Shown here: piece after piece, positions 49,205 through 52,372 of the stretch
Layout of the letters: every line of letters begins with the position of its first letter
Position numbering within the stretch: position 1 is the first letter of the stretch
Assembly (NCBI GenBank): GCA_035623275.1
Contig: DASPTT010000092.1
Location: forward strand, 1 to 52,372
From: DASPTT01 sp035623275
GTDB taxonomy: Bacteria > Actinomycetota > Acidimicrobiia > Acidimicrobiales > UBA8190
Reading direction: 5' to 3'
Length of the DNA stretch: 52,372 nucleotides
Made by a program: the position numbers and the translations under genes
The notes under the pieces: model-generated
Database searches by the model: none
Seen by the model: the letters and a program-made list of their open reading frames with translations, nothing else
Told to the model about the DNA's origin: nothing

Positions 49205-50431
49205 TCAGGCGGCCGCGCCGGCCTCGATGCCGCCCGCGATCTCCACACCCCAGGCCAGGGCCTTCAGGTGGGCGAACTGGAGGATGCCCGGACGCGCCCC
49301 GCTGTGCGTCGACCGTTCGGGGTGGCCGCGTTGGAACTCGATCACGTCGCTCAGCAGCGCCCCGACGGGGCCGTTGCGGTGCAGGACGCTGTCGCGCACG
49401 TCGTACGCCAGCGGCAGGTCGGCCAGCGCGGTCTCGAGCGGCACGCCGAGGAGCATCTCGAGGCTCGAGAGCAGGCCGACGGTGAACCCGACGTCGGTCT
49501 GGTCGGGGACCATGGCCTCGGCCAGCAGCTCGGTCATGCGCGCCCGGACCATGGCCGTGACGATCTGCTCCTCCGAGGCCGAGCCGGGGTCGGCGACGAG
49601 GAGCAGCGCCACCCAGCTCTTGAGCCGGCGCCATCCGACGAGCACGAGCGCCTCCTGGATGGAGCGGACCGTCCGCACCATGCCCGTGGTGGCCTCAAGG
49701 CCGGCCAGCTTGAGCAGCTGGTGGCTCAGCGCCGCGTCGCGGCGGATGATCGACTCGAGCTCCTTGAGCTGGTAGTCGGGGTCCATCACCTTGGCCGCCA
49801 GCCGGAGCCGGGCCAGCTGCGTCGTGCTCAGCACCTGGCCATGCGCCACCCGGGGCTCGGACAGGAAGTCCCCTTGGTAGAGGTGGATGCCCAGCGCTCG
49901 GCACCGCTCGAGCTCCGCCTGGTCGCGGATGCCGGTCGCGCCCAGCCGGAGGCAGCGGTTGTAGCAGCGCTTGGCGATCTCGCGCAGCGGGCCCTCGGGA
50001 AGTCCCGCATCCACCTTGACCAGCGCGGCCACGTCGAGGAGCCCCTCGGCCTCTCGTGCGCCCGTGTAGTGGTCCACCGCGAGCGAGAAGCCCTCGTAGG
50101 CCAGGCGTCGGCACCCGGCCAGCGCCTCAGGGTCGCGGGCGCACGACTCGGGGACCTCGATGACCGTCTGCGTGGGCGGGAGGACGAAAGCGGCGTCGCT
50201 GCGCAGCATGGCCGGGGTGGCGTCGCAGTAGGCGAGCTTGGTGCCGACCAGCTGCTCGAGGCCGATGCCCACCGAGCCGAACAGCAGCTCCGCCCAGGCA
50301 AGGTCGCGGTCCTGGGGCTCGGCGACGTCGTGGTCGGCTGCACCCGGAGCGAACAGGAGCTCGTAGCCCAGAACCCGCGAAGCGCGATCGAAGATCGGCT
50401 GGCGGCCCACCAGAAGGTTGACCGTACTCAT
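49205..50431 (-). CDS. EAL-HDOD signalling protein (YuxH-like)
   Basis: The 408-residue protein starts at the ATG at 50431. Residues about 5-200 are a degenerate EAL domain: LVGRQPIFDRASRVLGYELLFAP, KVDAGLPEG and YQGDFLSEP. The EAL box itself and most metal ligands are lost, so it should bind rather than cleave c-di-GMP, or neither. Residues about 205-400 form an HDOD domain (LSHQLLKLAG, VGWRRLKSWVALLLV, GFTVGLLSSLEMLLG). Such proteins link c-di-GMP to other signalling. It pairs functionally with the GGDEF protein at 34522 in the window. Confidence 0.9.
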   Translation of the reverse strand: MSTVNLLVGRQPIFDRASRVLGYELLFAPGAADHDVAEPQDRDLAWAELLFGSVGIGLEQLVGTKLAYCDATPAMLRSDAAFVLPPTQTVIEVPESCARDPEALAGCRRLAYEGFSLAVDHYTGAREAEGLLDVAALVKVDAGLPEGPLREIAKRCYNRCLRLGATGIRDQAELERCRALGIHLYQGDFLSEPRVAHGQVLSTTQLARLRLAAKVMDPDYQLKELESIIRRDAALSHQLLKLAGLEATTGMVRTVRSIQEALVLVGWRRLKSWVALLLVADPGSASEEQIVTAMVRARMTELLAEAMVPDQTDVGFTVGLLSSLEMLLGVPLETALADLPLAYDVRDSVLHRNGPVGALLSDVIEFQRGHPERSTHSGARPGILQFAHLKALAWGVEIAGGIEAGAAA

Positions 50432-50642
50432 GCGTGCTGACTTCCTTGTCGGCCGTGATGTTCGTCCGTGGGACAGGGCCGGTGCGCCCACCGCGACATC
50501 GGCACATCCGGGCCCGGACTTGAGCAGATTCCTGGAATCGCTCCTGACCAGGGAGAACGACCGCCGACGGCGCCCGTGGCGAGGTCGCCGACGCGGCCGT
50601 AGACTCGCCGGGCGCCACGACTGCGCATGCGGAGGGAGGGCC

Positions 50643-51650
50643 GTGTCGCGCGCAGCCCGCAGCCAATTCCCCGGAGACGAGACGGCCCTGCACCGGGAGG
50701 GCGGGCGTTCCGGCGACACGCTGGCGCCCCGCTGGCGAGGACAGCCGGGCCGACTCGAGGTCTGGTACGCCACCGTGTCCGACCCGACGTCGCACACCGG
50801 CTTCTGGCTGCACCAGGAGCTGGTCTCGCCCGTGCAGGGCGGCGCCTTCGTCCACGGCATCGTCACCGCCTTCCCCGCCAAGGGGGCGCCGGTGGTGGCC
50901 CGCTACGGCCCCGAGCCCGTCCCCGCGGCACGCCCGGCGGGGCAGATCCCTGCCGCCGGCGGGGTCGTGTTCGACCCGCCGCGCCTCACCGGGCACGTCG
51001 GGTCGGTCGCGTGGGACCTGCGCCTGGACGACCCGGGTACGCCGGGGCTCTTCACCTTCCCCGCCTGGGCGTGGGAGCGCGAGGCGCTCCCCGCCGCGCA
51101 GGTCGTCCCCGTGCCGAGCGCGCCGTGCGCCGGCTCGATCACCGTCGACGGGACGTTCCTGGAGCTGACGGAGGACGCCCGAGGCGACGTCGCGCACATC
51201 TACGGCCATGGGAACGCCGAGCGCTGGGGGTGGCTGCACGCCGAGCTCGGCCGTGGCGACGTCCTCGAGGTGGTGAGCGCGGTCGGCCGCTCCCCCGGCC
51301 TCAACCGCATGCCGCCGCTGACCTTCCTCCAACTCCGCCTGGGCGGGACCGACTGGCCCCGGGACCCGCTGTTGGCCGCTCCCCTGTGGCGCGCCGAGCT
51401 GGGACTCCCGACCTGGCGCCTGGCCGGCACCCTGGGGCGGTGGCGCTTGCGGATGCAGGCCACGCTGCCCGACACCCACTCCGTGGCGGTGCAGTACGCG
51501 GACCCCGACGGGGACACGGTCACGTGCACGAACAGCGAGCTCGCCGACGCCGAGATCGTGCTCGAGCGCCGAACTGGCCGGCGCTGGGAGGTGGCGGAGC
51601 ACTGGCAGCTGCGCCGGTGCGCCCACAGCGAGATCGGCTCGCGCCCCTGA
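50643..51650 (+). CDS. uncharacterised ~335-residue protein, possibly lipocalin-like (CrtC/AttH type)
   Basis: The GTG start at 50643 follows a strong GGAGGGAGG. The protein is beta-rich, soluble and rich in Trp, with LEVWYATVSDPTSHTGFWLHQEL, HGIVTAFPAKG, GSVAWDLRLDDPG, HIYGHGNAERWGWLHAEL and a final CAHSEIGSRP. The spacing of the W/Y/H motifs recalls hydroxyneurosporene-dehydratase (CrtC)/AttH lipocalin-like proteins, where a substrate sits in a barrel. I cannot confirm this. Conserved His and Trp residues suggest an enzyme. It diverges from the EAL-HDOD gene. Confidence 0.72.
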   Translation: MSRAARSQFPGDETALHREGGRSGDTLAPRWRGQPGRLEVWYATVSDPTSHTGFWLHQELVSPVQGGAFVHGIVTAFPAKGAPVVARYGPEPVPAARPAGQIPAAGGVVFDPPRLTGHVGSVAWDLRLDDPGTPGLFTFPAWAWEREALPAAQVVPVPSAPCAGSITVDGTFLELTEDARGDVAHIYGHGNAERWGWLHAELGRGDVLEVVSAVGRSPGLNRMPPLTFLQLRLGGTDWPRDPLLAAPLWRAELGLPTWRLAGTLGRWRLRMQATLPDTHSVAVQYADPDGDTVTCTNSELADAEIVLERRTGRRWEVAEHWQLRRCAHSEIGSRP

Positions 51651-51672
51651 TCCGACGGCGTCCGTCGACTCG

Positions 51673-51688
51673 TTGACTGATACGTCAA
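51673..51688. promoter_or_regulatory. TetR-type palindrome (site D), likely autoregulatory
   Basis: TTGACTGATACGTCAA (arms TTGAC/GTCAA) lies 26 bases before the ATG of the TetR gene. Its left part TGACTGA is the same as in sites A and C. Confidence 0.6.
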
Positions 51689-51714
51689 TCGGAGTCCTTG
51701 CTACGCTGCGGCCG

Positions 51715-52372
51715 ATGGCCGCCCGCACCGACCCGGAAGCCCCCCCTGCGGCCGCCAAGCCCGCTCGAGCAGGACGAGCGGTCCGCCGCGCCATCAGCGA
51801 CGAGGAGAAGGAGGGCAGGCGCAGCGACATCCTCGCCGCCGCCAAGAAGGTCTTCGCCCGCAAGGGCTACCACGCCACCACCATCGCCGACATCGCCAAG
51901 GCGGCGAAGCTCTCGTACGGGTCCATCTACTGGTACTTCGACTCCAAGGACGCCCTCTTCCACGCCCTGATGGAGGCCGAGGGCCAGGCACTGCGGGCCC
52001 ACGTGACGGAGGCGCTGACCACGACGCCGGCGCAGGGGTCGCCCGACGCGCCGTTCCGTGCCGCGGTGCGCGCCACCTTCGAGTTCTTCGAGGCGGACCG
52101 CGCCGTGGTGAAGCTGCTGTTCCGTGACTCGTACGCGCTCGGGGACCGCTTCGAGAAGCACCTCTTCGGCATCTACGAGGGCTTCATCAGCGACATCGAG
52201 GCCATCGTGGCCGAGGCCCAGCGGCGCGGCCAGATCATCGACGCGCCGCCCCGCGTGGTCGCCTTCTCGGTCGCCGCGCTGATCGGACAGATCGCGCACC
52301 GGCGCGTCGTCACCGACGACGGGCTGTCCGCTGCCGTCGTCGCCGACTTCGTCGTCTCGCTCCTGCTCAACG
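51715..52372 (+). CDS. TetR-family transcriptional regulator, cut by window edge
   Basis: From the ATG at 51715 an open frame runs off the right edge, giving about 219 residues. An Ala/Pro/Arg-rich tail (about residues 1-27) precedes a TetR helix-turn-helix (about 30-80) with DILAAAKKVFARKGYHATTI, ADIAKAAKLS and YGSIYWYF. The ligand domain follows (VKLLFRDSYALGDRF, FSVAALIGQIAHRR) and only the last few residues should be missing. A palindrome in front suggests autoregulation. The similarity of that palindrome to sites A-C makes this protein the best in-window candidate for the shared acyl-CoA regulator. Confidence 0.88.
   Translation, partial: MAARTDPEAPPAAAKPARAGRAVRRAISDEEKEGRRSDILAAAKKVFARKGYHATTIADIAKAAKLSYGSIYWYFDSKDALFHALMEAEGQALRAHVTEALTTTPAQGSPDAPFRAAVRATFEFFEADRAVVKLLFRDSYALGDRFEKHLFGIYEGFISDIEAIVAEAQRRGQIIDAPPRVVAFSVAALIGQIAHRRVVTDDGLSAAVVADFVVSLLLN

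Overview
The window looks like a chromosomal segment of a high-GC actinobacterium, most likely of the class Acidimicrobiia or a close relative. This is inferred from the pervasive G/C third positions, frequent GTG starts, stop/start overlaps of 1-4 bp, and dense acyl-CoA dehydrogenase, CaiB/BaiF, MaoC, SCP2-thiolase and LLM-oxidoreductase gene content. No rRNA or clade marker settles the taxonomy.

Bases 1-10 kb form an accessory, partly decayed region of visibly lower GC. It begins with the 5' part of an ACT-domain gene (minus strand). A tRNA-Arg(CCT) gene follows, flanked by a truncated tyrosine recombinase that runs into it and by an intact tyrosine recombinase on its other side. Next come at least four gene remnants (an unnamed small family, a small frameshifted gene, an acyl-CoA thioesterase tail, a collapsed ZIP transporter) among intact genes: an alpha/beta hydrolase, a small conserved protein and a cyclic-nucleotide-binding/thioredoxin-reductase-like fusion. 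At 7.8-9.1 kb a tight two-gene cassette pairs a 112-residue leader-like protein with a glycosyltransferase-like enzyme. A TetR regulator follows.

Bases 10.4-19.3 kb hold signalling and membrane functions: a class III cyclase/AAA/TPR giant, a SHOCT protein, a QacA/EmrB-type MFS exporter, a multi-pass membrane protein, a DUF45-type metallopeptidase and an LLM flavin oxidoreductase.

Bases 19.3-34.4 kb are a catabolic island for an unidentified CoA-thioester substrate. A minus-strand operon (acyl-CoA dehydrogenase, CaiB/BaiF, two MaoC-like proteins, second acyl-CoA dehydrogenase) diverges from a plus-strand operon (a cysteine-free HMG-CoA-synthase-like/OB-fold fusion, SCP2-type thiolase, SDR, thioesterase, amidohydrolase, carboxymuconolactone-decarboxylase-like protein). 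The divergent promoter carries a TetR-type palindrome. A 3-hydroxyisobutyrate-dehydrogenase-like gene, a thiolase, another acyl-CoA dehydrogenase and a dienelactone-hydrolase-like enzyme follow.

Bases 34.5-52.4 kb carry a GGDEF protein, a nitrobindin-like protein, a GMC oxidoreductase with its subunit-3 partner, a secreted phosphoesterase, DUF503, a SulP transporter, a GH31 glycosidase, a nitronate-monooxygenase-like enzyme, hydrolases and thioesterases, another acyl-CoA dehydrogenase, an EAL-HDOD protein, an unassigned protein and a TetR gene cut by the right edge. Near-identical palindromes (ACTGA-N4-TCAGT or variants) precede four promoters at 23995, 44543, 47236 and 51673, suggesting a shared TetR-family regulon. 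Short tandem repeats recur at gene ends and between genes.
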